The position numbers and the translations under genes were made by a program. A stretch of DNA of 5,440 nucleotides from an uncultured Allobaculum sp. (GTDB lineage: Bacteria > Bacillota_I > Bacilli_A > Erysipelotrichales > Erysipelotrichaceae), in the NCBI GenBank assembly GCA_948467695.1, contig CAOKFJ010000147.1:1-5440 (forward strand), written 5' to 3'. The notes beneath the pieces were generated by a model that was not told the DNA's origin, did not search any database, and saw only the letters and a list, made by a program, of their open reading frames with translations. This document shows, in pieces, positions 1 through 5,440 of this stretch; within the stretch, counting starts at the first letter, position 1, and every line of letters starts with the position of its first letter.

Positions 1-1655
1 CTGGCCCTCTGGGATCCGGTCTGGCTGCTTCTGTCGGCATGGCTATTGCCGAAGAATTCCTGGCTGAACGTTTCAACCGCCCGGGTTACCCTGTAATCGA
101 TCACTTCACTTTTGTTGAAGTCGGCGATGGCGACCTCATGGAAGGCATTTCTCAGGAAGCTCTTTCCCTTGCCGGCACGCTCAAACTGTCCAAACTGAAC
201 ATTCTCTACGATTCCAATAAAATCTCCATCGAAGGCGATACCGACGCTGTATTCGCGGACGATGTAACCAAACGCATGGAAGCTCTTGGCTTCTCTACAT
301 GGACGATTGAAGATGGAAACGATCTTGAAGCCATCGGAAAAGCGATCGAAGAAGCGAAAGCAGATCGCGAGCATCCTTCGTTCATTACCGTTAAAACAAA
401 AATCGGCTACGGCAGCCCGAAGGAAGGTCTGGCAAGCAGCCACGGCGAACCTCTTGGCGCTGACAATGTCACAGCTCTTAAAGAAAACCTCAACTGGCCC
501 AGCCAGGAAGCTTTCTATGTTCCTGAAGAGGTTTACGAAAACTTCAAAGAACTCGCTAAACGCGGACAGGCTGAAGAAGACGCCTGGAACAAAATGTACG
601 CTGAGTACAAAGCCGAGTTCCCTGAACTGGAAGCAGAATACCGCGAAATGCTTAACCCGAACCCCGACATGGAAGCTCTTGAAAAAGCCGACCTGTTCGA
701 AGTTCCCGCCAAAGCAGAAGCTACACGTGTATCTTCCGGACGCATCCTGAACAAACTCAAAGACGTTATGCCAAGCCTCGTAGGCGGTTCTGCCGACCTT
801 GGTCCCTCGAATAAAACCTACATGAACGGCGAAGGCGACTTCTCCGCTGAAAACCGCGGCGGACGCAACATCCACTTCGGTGTACGCGAACTTGCCATGG
901 CGGGCATCGCAAACGGTCTTGCTCTTGCAGGTCTGCGCCCCTATATCGGCACATTCTTCGTATTCTCCGACTACGCTAAACCTGTAGCTCGTCTGGCTGC
1001 GCTGATGAATCTGCCGGTAACCTATGTTTACTCGCATGACTCCATCGGTGTAGGCGAAGACGGACCGACTCACCAGCCGATCGAACACCTTGCTTCCTAC
1101 CGTTCGATCCCCAACATGATCGTATTCCGTCCGGCAGACGCTAAAGAAACTGCAGCAGGCTGGCAGCTTGCCGCAACACGCACTACAGGCCCGACTGCTC
1201 TGATTCTGACTCGTCAGAATGTTGAACAGCTCGAAGAAACATCCAAAGAAGCCCTCAAAGGCGCATACATCGTTCGTGACTGCAAAGGCGAAACACCTGA
1301 ATGCATCCTGATCGCTTCCGGATCTGAAGTTGCACCGACACTCAAAGCCGCTGATCTGCTTGCTGCAGAAGGCGTTGACGTACGTGTTGTTTCCATGCCT
1401 TCCATGGAACTCTTCGAAATGCAGAGCGACGAATACCGCGAATCCGTACTGCCCCGCAGCGTGCGCAGCCGCGTAGCTGTTGAAGCATCCAAAGACTTTG
1501 GATGGGGACGCTATGTTGGTATCGATGGCGACGTTGTCGGCATGAAGAGCTTCGGCACATCCGCTCCCGGATCCCTGCTCTTTGACTACTTCGGATTCAC
1601 TGCAGAAAACATCGCCAATACGATGAAAAACGTTCTTGCACGCACCGCGAAGTAA
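1..1655 (+). CDS. tkt: Transketolase, 5'-truncated by the window edge
   Basis: Thiamine-diphosphate enzyme of the non-oxidative pentose phosphate pathway; it moves two-carbon ketol units between sugar phosphates in the cytoplasm. The reading frame is open from base 3 (GPLGSGLAASVGMAIAEE), so the ATG at 39 is internal. From family length I infer that roughly 110-120 residues lie to the left. Counting from Met39: the ThDP/Mg motif GDGDLMEG at 29-36 with its partner Asn60 in YDSNKISIEG; SSHGEPLG with His135; the pyrimidine-domain start VGGSADLGPSNKT near 248; GVRE with the probable cofactor-activating Glu284; GEDGPTHQP with Asp341 and His345 for substrate; and the C-terminal domain ending SFGTSAPGSLLFDYFGF. 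All expected motifs are intact and there is no frameshift. TAA at 1653-1655 is followed by a strong terminator, so this is the last gene of its transcript. Identification is near certain; which tkt paralogue it is cannot be told. Confidence 0.97.
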   Translation, partial: GPLGSGLAASVGMAIAEEFLAERFNRPGYPVIDHFTFVEVGDGDLMEGISQEALSLAGTLKLSKLNILYDSNKISIEGDTDAVFADDVTKRMEALGFSTWTIEDGNDLEAIGKAIEEAKADREHPSFITVKTKIGYGSPKEGLASSHGEPLGADNVTALKENLNWPSQEAFYVPEEVYENFKELAKRGQAEEDAWNKMYAEYKAEFPELEAEYREMLNPNPDMEALEKADLFEVPAKAEATRVSSGRILNKLKDVMPSLVGGSADLGPSNKTYMNGEGDFSAENRGGRNIHFGVRELAMAGIANGLALAGLRPYIGTFFVFSDYAKPVARLAALMNLPVTYVYSHDSIGVGEDGPTHQPIEHLASYRSIPNMIVFRPADAKETAAGWQLAATRTTGPTALILTRQNVEQLEETSKEALKGAYIVRDCKGETPECILIASGSEVAPTLKAADLLAAEGVDVRVVSMPSMELFEMQSDEYRESVLPRSVRSRVAVEASKDFGWGRYVGIDGDVVGMKSFGTSAPGSLLFDYFGFTAENIANTMKNVLARTAK

Positions 1656-1708
1656 GCAAAGCATCCGCACAAGCAGTTCTTTAGAAACTGCATTACCATA
1701 CACAACTC

Positions 1709-1753
1709 AACAGGCAGGCACTCGCTTTACGCGAAACGCCTGCCTGTTTTTTT
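1709..1753 (+). terminator. Intrinsic terminator of tkt
   Basis: Perfect 11-bp stem: AACAGGCAGGC (1709-1719) pairs with GCCTGCCTGTT (1738-1748). An inner TCGC/GCGA helix (1722-1725 with 1731-1734) closes a five-base loop. The stem runs straight into seven T residues (1747-1753). It lies 53 bases after the transketolase stop. There is no A-run on the left side, so it should act mainly on + strand transcripts. Confidence 0.93.
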
Positions 1754-1764
1754 CATGTTCAACG

Positions 1765-1778
1765 CATAGGCGCCTATG
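1765..1778. repeat. 14-bp perfect palindrome in the intergenic region
   Basis: CATAGGCGCCTATG is self-complementary over all 14 bases. It sits 11 bases after the T-run of the tkt terminator and about 180 bases before the flavin reductase ribosome binding site. Palindromes of this size can be operators for dimeric regulators, but no known consensus is recognised here and chance is possible. Confidence 0.35.
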
Positions 1779-1855
1779 GAAATGCGCATGAGCCTCTGTC
1801 TCAAACTTCGCAGAAGAGCCAATGCGATATACTGAAAGCAATATGAAAGATGGAA

Positions 1856-1930
1856 CGATATCGCACTCGCTTTTTCTGCTGCGCAGGCGATTTTGCACGA
1901 GCGGCAGGGAACTTGGCTATCCGATATCGC
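1856..1930. repeat. Direct repeat CGATATCGC, two copies 66 bp apart
   Basis: The nonamer CGATATCGC occurs at 1856-1864 and again at 1922-1930, the second copy ending three bases before the AAGGAGA ribosome binding site of the flavin reductase gene. Its core CGATATCG is itself palindromic. A weak -10-like TATACT at 1828-1833 lies just upstream of the first copy, without a convincing -35 box. The two copies could be regulator sites for the downstream gene, but the evidence is only the repetition. Confidence 0.3.
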
Positions 1931-1933
1931 CAT

Positions 1934-1995
1934 AAGGAGAGATTTATGAAACGCATACGATTGATCTTTACGACTATGCCGGGCACATTCTTCGC
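1934..1995 (+). other. Ribosome binding site and out-of-frame N-terminal segment of the flavin reductase gene
   Basis: AAGGAGA at 1934-1940 is followed, five bases on, by ATG at 1946. Reading from this ATG gives a frame that closes at 2051-2053 and resembles nothing. The frame of the downstream protein, read backwards from 1996, is open to a TAA at 1933-1935 and spells ETHTIDLYDYAGHILR just before MLPKG. That matches the usual family N-terminus (an acidic, aromatic stretch then YAGxIL..LPKG). One extra A in the AAA at 1949-1951 would join the two as MKTHTIDLYDYAGHILR, a 171-residue protein. I infer a one-base deletion, either real or a sequence error. Confidence 0.75.
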
Positions 1996-2460
1996 ATGCT
2001 GCCCAAAGGCATTCTGCTGTCGACCAGCGCCAATGGGGAAATGGATACGATGACCATTGGCTGGGGAAGCCTGGGAACAGACTGGAGCCGTCCGGTTTTC
2101 ACCGTGCTTGTACGCAAAAGCCGCCACACTAAAACGCTTATCGAAGCCAATCCCGAATTCACCATCAACGTGCCGCTTGAAGGCGCTGATGTACGCAAGA
2201 TCATTTCCTGGTGCGGCACGCGCTCTGGACGTGATACCGACAAGTTTGCGGACTGCGAACTTCATGTCGTGCCGGGAGAGAAGGTCGCAGCGCCGGCGAT
2301 TGCCGAACTGCCCCTCACGCTTGAATGCAAAGTCATCTATAAGCAGGAGCAGGACAAAGAGGCAATTAAAGAAGATATCCTCAAAAGCCATTATCCCAAC
2401 GGCGATCTGCATACCGCTTATATCGGCGAAATCGTAAACGCGTATATTCTTGAAAAATAA
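1996..2460 (+). CDS. Flavin reductase-like (FMN-binding split-barrel) protein, N-terminus probably lost by frameshift
   Basis: Cytoplasmic protein of the flavin reductase-like family, whose members bind FMN and often reduce flavin with NAD(P)H or transfer electrons; the natural substrate is unknown. From Met1996: MLPKGILLSTSANGEMDTMTIGWGSLG (1-27), RPVFTVLVRKSRHT (32-45), NPEFTINVP (52-60), SWCGTRSGRDTDKF (71-84), ELPLTLECKVIYKQ (104-117) and HTAYIGEIVNAYIL (139-152). This order is typical of the small single-domain members in Bacillota and archaea. The 154-residue frame starts late: no usable ATG, GTG or TTG exists upstream in frame, and ATG 1996 has no good ribosome binding site. The likely intact gene begins at 1946, one base out of frame. 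If the deletion is real, the product would lack about 17 residues or not be made. The fold call is firm; the exact enzyme role is open. Confidence 0.85.
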   Translation: MLPKGILLSTSANGEMDTMTIGWGSLGTDWSRPVFTVLVRKSRHTKTLIEANPEFTINVPLEGADVRKIISWCGTRSGRDTDKFADCELHVVPGEKVAAPAIAELPLTLECKVIYKQEQDKEAIKEDILKSHYPNGDLHTAYIGEIVNAYILEK

Positions 2461-2470
2461 TATGAATAGC

Positions 2471-2523
2471 AAACGCCAGCGCATCTCTGCCTGCATCAGA
2501 CAGAGTGACGCGCTGGCGTTTTT
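2471..2523 (+). terminator. Intrinsic terminator of the flavin reductase gene
   Basis: Perfect 12-bp stem: AAACGCCAGCGC (2471-2482) pairs with GCGCTGGCGTTT (2510-2521). An inner CTCTG/CAGAG helix (2485-2489 with 2501-2505) sits inside it, and the T-run covers 2519-2523. It starts 10 bases after the TAA at 2458-2460, so the flavin reductase gene is a single-gene unit on its 3' side. Confidence 0.92.
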
Positions 2524-2571
2524 GTGTCTGTTCGATCGGTATTTCATATGTGAAAGCTGAGAATTATAGCG

Positions 2572-2601
2572 TTGAACAGGGTACAGGATTGAAATTATAA
2601 T
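2572..2601 (+). promoter_or_regulatory. Housekeeping sigma promoter for the paired membrane protein genes
   Basis: TTGAAC at 2572-2577 and a perfect TATAAT at 2596-2601, spaced by 18 bases. It lies 48 bases past the previous terminator and points to the membrane protein genes. Transcription would start near 2608, leaving a leader of about 148 bases before the GTG at 2756. The leader has a weak GAGATT/AATCTC pairing (2687-2692 with 2718-2723) and no riboswitch that I recognise. Confidence 0.65.
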
Positions 2602-2755
2602 CAAGGTGAAAATACAAAACGCAAGCTGGATATAGCGAAATTTGCTTTTAGAAAAACAGATTCGCTGTCGATCAGCTTCCTGAAGTGAGATTGAGCCGCA
2701 CATAAATACCGATGTGAAATCTCGATCGACTGCAAAGCAAAGGAGGTGCATTACG

Positions 2756-3193
2756 GTGATTGATCCTGATCTTAAAGAAGAAAAATGTTATCCCTCGCTG
2801 CTTGTTCGGCTGATTGGCGGGATAGGGGTAATGCTTCCTGTGTGCATAATACTTGATCCTGCGTTTGAATCGTACCTATGGTGGGTAGCGCCTTATATGG
2901 CCAAATCGGTGGCGATTCTGCTGCCGCTCACCACCCTGCTGCTCGTTAAAGCCGGACAGTTCTTCAGTTCCTGGCAATATCGCAAATATGGTTTTGCCCG
3001 GTGGTTCTATACGGACGCAATCTGTTCGATGCTGATCTTCCTGATCGCAAATCTGCTTATCCCGTGCGTAGGTCGTCTGAATGTCTGGTGGCATTTATTA
3101 GCGCTGGATGCGGCAGGTCTCACCCTGCTTATTCTCTCGGAACTGTATGTATTCAAAAAGATGAGAAGTGAAGAGATAAAAATCTCTGCATGA
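2756..3193 (+). CDS. Small four-helix membrane protein, first of a paralogous pair
   Basis: Unrecognised family. I choose GTG at 2756 because AAGGAGGTG (2740-2748) lies at the right distance, and because the product (MIDPDLKEEKCYPS, 145 residues) then lines up from residue 1 with the next gene (MVDPKLKAEKGYPS, 144 residues). An in-frame ATG at 2714 would add 14 residues with no ribosome binding site. A hydrophilic N-terminus is followed by four hydrophobic segments at about 15-33, 47-66, 86-105 and 111-133. Basic residues sit in the loop between helices 2 and 3 (YRKYGF at 75-80) and at the end (FKKMR), which suggests both termini face the cytoplasm. There is no signal peptide, enzyme motif or conserved catalytic residue that I can name. 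TGA at 3191-3193 abuts the ribosome binding site of the next gene, so the two are co-transcribed. Confidence 0.85.
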   Translation: MIDPDLKEEKCYPSLLVRLIGGIGVMLPVCIILDPAFESYLWWVAPYMAKSVAILLPLTTLLLVKAGQFFSSWQYRKYGFARWFYTDAICSMLIFLIANLLIPCVGRLNVWWHLLALDAAGLTLLILSELYVFKKMRSEEIKISA

Positions 3194-3206
3194 AAGGAGC
3201 ATAACT

Positions 3207-3641
3207 ATGGTTGATCCAAAATTGAAAGCTGAAAAGGGATATCCATCCTGGTATGAACGGGTGTTTTTCGCGCTCGCCGTTGTTCTTCCCGATTTTGTTG
3301 TGTTTGCCCCGGGATATGTGGCTCATCCCGTGCATATCGGCAATTATTCGAGTACGGATGGAACGTGGATGACTTGGATATGGCTGTTCGCGGTTTTGCT
3401 GCAGTATGAGTTTTCGCTGCGTATCTATCGAAAAAACGGATTTGACAGCTGGGTGATTGCGGATCTGCTCAGCGGTATTGCTGTTTTCGGTATCTCGAAC
3501 TGGATGGTGCTGATCGGCAAAAATGTGAACACCCCCTGGCTCATTGCGGCAGACATCACTGCAATCGTCTTTTTAGCTGTCTATGAACTGCTGACTTACC
3601 GCAAGCTGAAAAAAGAACCGACGGAAGTTCAGTTCAGTTAA
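3207..3641 (+). CDS. Small four-helix membrane protein, second of a paralogous pair
   Basis: Paralogue of the preceding gene; function not recognised. ATG 3207 has AAAGGAG (3193-3199) seven bases upstream, and only 13 bases separate it from the upstream stop. Shared features are the N-terminal DPxLKxEKxYPS block, the YRKNGF motif at 74-79 (YRKYGF in the partner), similar spacing of four hydrophobic segments (about 18-35, 54-70, 82-103, 111-130), and a C-terminal YELLTYRKLKK that resembles SELYVFKKMR. The loop between helices 1 and 2 is longer and polar here (HPVHIGNYSSTDGTW), so the two are clearly diverged. Basic loops suggest both ends in the cytoplasm. The two may act together, for example as a heteromer, but that is inference from adjacency only. 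Transcription probably stops at the hairpin near 3759-3795. Confidence 0.88.
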   Translation: MVDPKLKAEKGYPSWYERVFFALAVVLPDFVVFAPGYVAHPVHIGNYSSTDGTWMTWIWLFAVLLQYEFSLRIYRKNGFDSWVIADLLSGIAVFGISNWMVLIGKNVNTPWLIAADITAIVFLAVYELLTYRKLKKEPTEVQFS

Positions 3642-3758
3642 GATCGAAACGGCTTTGGCGGGATGGAAGATCCGGCCGGAAGCAGAACTGGATAAACGTA
3701 TTCTGAGCTGGTGAAGACGGCTCGATTTCTGGAAATATTTCACGTAGAATCACAAACC

Positions 3759-3795
3759 AAAAGCGACACCTGTTCATCATTCAGGTGCCACTTTT
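3759..3795. terminator. Probable terminator between convergent genes
   Basis: AAAAGCGACACCTG (3759-3772) pairs with CAGGTGCCACTTTT (3782-3795) with two mismatches and a nine-base loop. The A-run on one side and T-run on the other give a short T tail on both strands, which suits a shared terminator between the membrane protein pair (+) and the glycosyltransferase gene (-). The T-runs are only four long, so termination may be partial. Confidence 0.65.
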
Positions 3796-3818
3796 GCGAT
3801 TTATCGATAGAGAATATG

Positions 3819-3852
3819 GTATGCCTGCCTCTTCATGAAGAGGCAGGCATAC
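3819..3852. repeat. Perfect 34-bp palindrome, possible end of the - strand transcript
   Basis: The arm GTATGCCTGCCTCTTCA (3819-3835) is followed at once by its exact reverse complement (3836-3852), with no spacer and no mismatch. It lies 17 bases past the stop of the glycosyltransferase gene on the - strand. As RNA it would form a very stable hairpin, yet neither side is followed by a T-run, so it is not a standard intrinsic terminator. It shares the nonamer AGGCAGGCA with the tkt terminator stem. Roles could include protecting a 3' end, strengthening the neighbouring terminator, or binding a protein. Confidence 0.8.
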
Positions 3853-3869
3853 GGTTGAAAGATTACTGA

Positions 3870-5054
3870 TTATATCGCTTTGAGAAAGGAGTCCATAGAA
3901 TGGACGACGGGTTTGAAATCGGGCTGCGGACACTCCGGCATATTGCGCAGAGCTTCTTCGCACCAGTCAGCGATGCGGGCGCTGATTCCGGTAAAGAATT
4001 CGTCATGCGGCTTATTCTGGCGCGTTGTCGTCGCGAGCAATTCTTCGGCAAGAGAGGGCAGTTCTTTGATGGAATGCGATGTTTTTGCATAGCCGCGTTC
4101 TTCAAAAAACTTCGCGTTCTGCGTTTCGCAGCCAGGAATGCCTCCGGCAAGCAGCAGTGGAATGCCCGATGCGGCGGCTTCAGTAATTGACAGACCGCCC
4201 GGCTTGGTGATGTAGAGGCTGGCAAGCTGCAGGTATTCGAACATGTTCTTGGTAAATGAGACGGGCGAGACCGCATGCATGTTCCAGCGCTCGATGCGCT
4301 TGTACAGTTTCTTGTTATTGCCGCAAAGCACGAGAATGTGCAGATCGGGATTTTTATGCAGAAGATCTTTAAGCGAATGCAGCATCGGCCATAAGCCGTT
4401 GAGCCCCATGCTTCCGCCGCCGACAAGAATATAACGCTTGTCGGGATCGAGTTTGAGCGAGCGGGCTGCCTGCTGTTTTGTCATGCGCAAATCGAACTTG
4501 TGATCCACAGGAATACCTAAAGGAAGAATGCGCGAGCGTTCAACGCCGTTTTCCATGAATTCGTTGACGAGATCAGGATGCGGAATGCACATCCAGTCCG
4601 TTTTAACGTCGCGTTCAAAGGGAATGCAGGTATAGTCCGTCGCGATCATCATGCAGGGCGGGACGCTGTAGCCGTGCTGCTTGAGCCAGGTGAGCATCAA
4701 GCCGGGATAGGGATGAGAACACAGAATGAGATCGACAGGATGCTCTTTCAGCCATGCGTGAAGCACAAGAGCGGTTTTCTTCTGCACCGCAAGAACCGGG
4801 TTGGGAAGATCGAGCTTTGTCTCGCCCTCCTGATAGAGACGGCCGATCTGATAGACGGCGCCGAACAGTTTGGGGGACAGCTGAACGAGCGAGACATAGG
4901 CGCTTCCTACGCGCTCAGCCATGGCCTGCGAGCGCAGAGTGTACGGATCGAAGAAAGTGACGTTCCATCCGCGATGTCTGAATTCTTTGACCATCGCCTG
5001 GGCTGCGGAGTTGTGACCGCCGCCGGTCGAACAGGACATAATTAATGCTTCCAA
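3870..5054 (-). CDS. Diacylglycerol glycosyltransferase, MGDG synthase/UgtP type (GT28 family)
   Basis: Membrane-associated glycosyltransferase that probably transfers a hexose from a UDP-sugar to diacylglycerol, making glycolipid for the membrane or a lipoteichoic acid anchor. I choose TTG at 5054 (394 residues): GGAGGTGA (5069-5062) lies seven bases upstream, and this start keeps the first beta strand (EALIMSCSTGGGHNSAA, residues 2-18). ATG at 5039 would cut that strand and has no good site; a start at 5174 would add 40 residues that are only the neighbour's sequence out of frame. Motifs: STGGGHNSAA of the MGDG-synthase N-terminal domain (9-18), LILCSHPYP (109-117), ATDYTCIPF (138-146), ILPLGIPVDHKF (176-187), the glycine-rich VGGGSMG opening the donor domain (211-217), and KPGGLSITEAAASGIPLLLAGGIPGCETQNA (284-314), the nucleotide-sugar site. 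It overlaps the plsY-like gene by 13 bases, implying coupled expression. Which sugar is used, and whether addition is processive, cannot be read. Confidence 0.9.
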   Translation of the reverse strand: MEALIMSCSTGGGHNSAAQAMVKEFRHRGWNVTFFDPYTLRSQAMAERVGSAYVSLVQLSPKLFGAVYQIGRLYQEGETKLDLPNPVLAVQKKTALVLHAWLKEHPVDLILCSHPYPGLMLTWLKQHGYSVPPCMMIATDYTCIPFERDVKTDWMCIPHPDLVNEFMENGVERSRILPLGIPVDHKFDLRMTKQQAARSLKLDPDKRYILVGGGSMGLNGLWPMLHSLKDLLHKNPDLHILVLCGNNKKLYKRIERWNMHAVSPVSFTKNMFEYLQLASLYITKPGGLSITEAAASGIPLLLAGGIPGCETQNAKFFEERGYAKTSHSIKELPSLAEELLATTTRQNKPHDEFFTGISARIADWCEEALRNMPECPQPDFKPVVHSMDSFLKAI

Positions 5055-5440
5055 AGCAGACTCACCTCCAGTACAGGACGCTCTTCTCTTGAAGCGCTCA
5101 AACGAAGCAGCACGCTTGCGCTGATGAGCAGTGTTCCAAGAAGAACGATCAGGTTGACGTGTCCCATCCAGCACAGTGCGGGAAGAAGCAGGAACACAAG
5201 ACCGGTCAGATAGAAATCCGGTCGTACCTGGATAATCAGTTTAAAGAACAGAAACAGCGCGGCAAGCGTAAGGAACGGAATTGCGCTGAGCTGCGCGGCC
5301 CATAAAGCGAGAAGGGAGCCGAAGGTTGCCGCAATGCCTTTGCCGCCGTGAAAATGGTAGAACAGCGGGAAGAGATGCCCGAAGACAGGCGCCCACATCA
5401 CAACCGCGATACCGAATTTTGCGATGTCCGCTTCGGTGAG
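5042..5440 (-). CDS. plsY: PlsY-like glycerol-3-phosphate acyltransferase, 5' end beyond the window
   Basis: Integral membrane enzyme that in this family transfers an acyl group from acyl-phosphate to glycerol-3-phosphate, the first step of phosphatidic acid synthesis. The frame is open to the right edge, giving the last 132 residues, so an apparent GTG/ATG start near 5401 is internal. Key signature: GHLFPLFYHFHGGKGIAATFG at about 21-41 of the visible part, containing the GGKG glycerol-phosphate loop of PlsY; the common FKGGKG has His for Lys here. Hydrophobic segments follow at about 42-70, 76-92 and 94-113. The C-terminus (RLSASREERPVLEVSLLWKH) does not show the usual third PlsY motif, a His/Asn/Glu block near the end, so this may be a divergent paralogue. 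The ribosome binding site and TTG start of the glycosyltransferase gene lie inside its final codons. Confidence 0.85.
   Translation of the reverse strand, partial: LTEADIAKFGIAVVMWAPVFGHLFPLFYHFHGGKGIAATFGSLLALWAAQLSAIPFLTLAALFLFFKLIIQVRPDFYLTGLVFLLLPALCWMGHVNLIVLLGTLLISASVLLRLSASREERPVLEVSLLWKH
5062..5069 (-). promoter_or_regulatory. Ribosome binding site that sets the glycosyltransferase start
   Basis: GGAGGTGA read on the - strand matches the anti-Shine-Dalgarno sequence over eight bases. Seven bases separate it from TTG at 5054, but 22 separate it from ATG at 5039, so it favours the TTG. It lies within the plsY-like coding sequence. Confidence 0.75.

Noticed and set aside
1850..2053. 67-codon + frame starting at 1850
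   Set aside because: It merely contains the out-of-frame ATG at 1946 and ends early; no start signal at 1850 and no recognisable protein.
1801..2751. Long 316-codon open frame on the - strand
   Set aside because: It runs antisense through the flavin reductase gene, a strong terminator and a promoter, resembles no protein family, and has no sensible ribosome binding site. It is a by-product of the codon pattern of the + strand gene.
2714..2755. ATG at 2714 as the start of the first membrane protein
   Set aside because: It has no ribosome binding site, the strong AAGGAGGTG site lies downstream of it, and the added residues have no match in the paralogue.
3642..3711. Possible gene remnant after the second membrane protein (ending ALAGWKIRPEAELDKRILSW)
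   Set aside because: The peptide looks protein-like but is about 20-30 residues long, has no start codon with a ribosome binding site, and matches nothing I recognise.
4578..5045. 155-codon + frame opposite the glycosyltransferase gene
   Set aside because: Fully antisense to a well-supported gene with all its motifs; no start signal or family resemblance.
5055..5174. 40-residue N-terminal extension of the glycosyltransferase back to an ATG at 5174
   Set aside because: The extension is basic, low-complexity sequence read out of frame from the plsY-like gene and is absent from the family; the ribosome binding site lies after it.
1..5440. Mobile element, CRISPR, toxin-antitoxin or defence system
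   Set aside because: No transposase, integrase, regularly spaced repeat, small toxin pair or nuclease/NTPase motif is visible on either strand.

Overview
The window reads as an ordinary chromosomal segment of a Gram-positive (Bacillota-type) bacterium with balanced base composition. The support is strong AGGAGG-like ribosome binding sites, compact hairpin-plus-T-run terminators, a TTGAAC/TATAAT promoter, and a PlsY/UgtP-like membrane lipid gene pair. The exact genus cannot be told from the sequence. No tRNA, rRNA, CRISPR array, insertion sequence or phage gene is visible.

Layout, left to right. (1) Positions 1-1655, + strand: most of a transketolase gene that enters from the left edge, closed by a strong terminator at 1709-1753. 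(2) About 290 bases of intergenic DNA with a 14-bp palindrome and a repeated CGATATCGC, then a small flavin reductase-fold protein (1996-2460). Its natural start appears to be an ATG at 1946 with a good ribosome binding site, but that ATG is one base out of frame with the rest of the protein. A terminator follows at 2471-2523. (3) A promoter at 2572-2601 leads into two adjacent genes (2756-3193 and 3207-3641) for small four-helix membrane proteins. They resemble each other and look like an old tandem duplication; I do not recognise the family. (4) A convergent intergenic stretch (3642-3869) with two hairpins, one of them a perfect 34-bp palindrome. (5) On the - strand, entering from the right edge, a PlsY-like glycerol-3-phosphate acyltransferase (5042-5440, partial) whose end overlaps the start of a MGDG-synthase/UgtP-type diacylglycerol glycosyltransferase (3870-5054).

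How the genes fit together: the - strand pair belongs to membrane glycerolipid metabolism, with acylation of glycerol-3-phosphate to start phospholipids and glycosylation of diacylglycerol to make glycolipid. Transketolase belongs to the non-oxidative pentose phosphate pathway. The flavin reductase and the paired membrane proteins are separate units without an evident link to either. I see no convincing new multi-gene system. The most interesting items are the paired membrane proteins, the out-of-frame flavin reductase start and the perfect palindrome.
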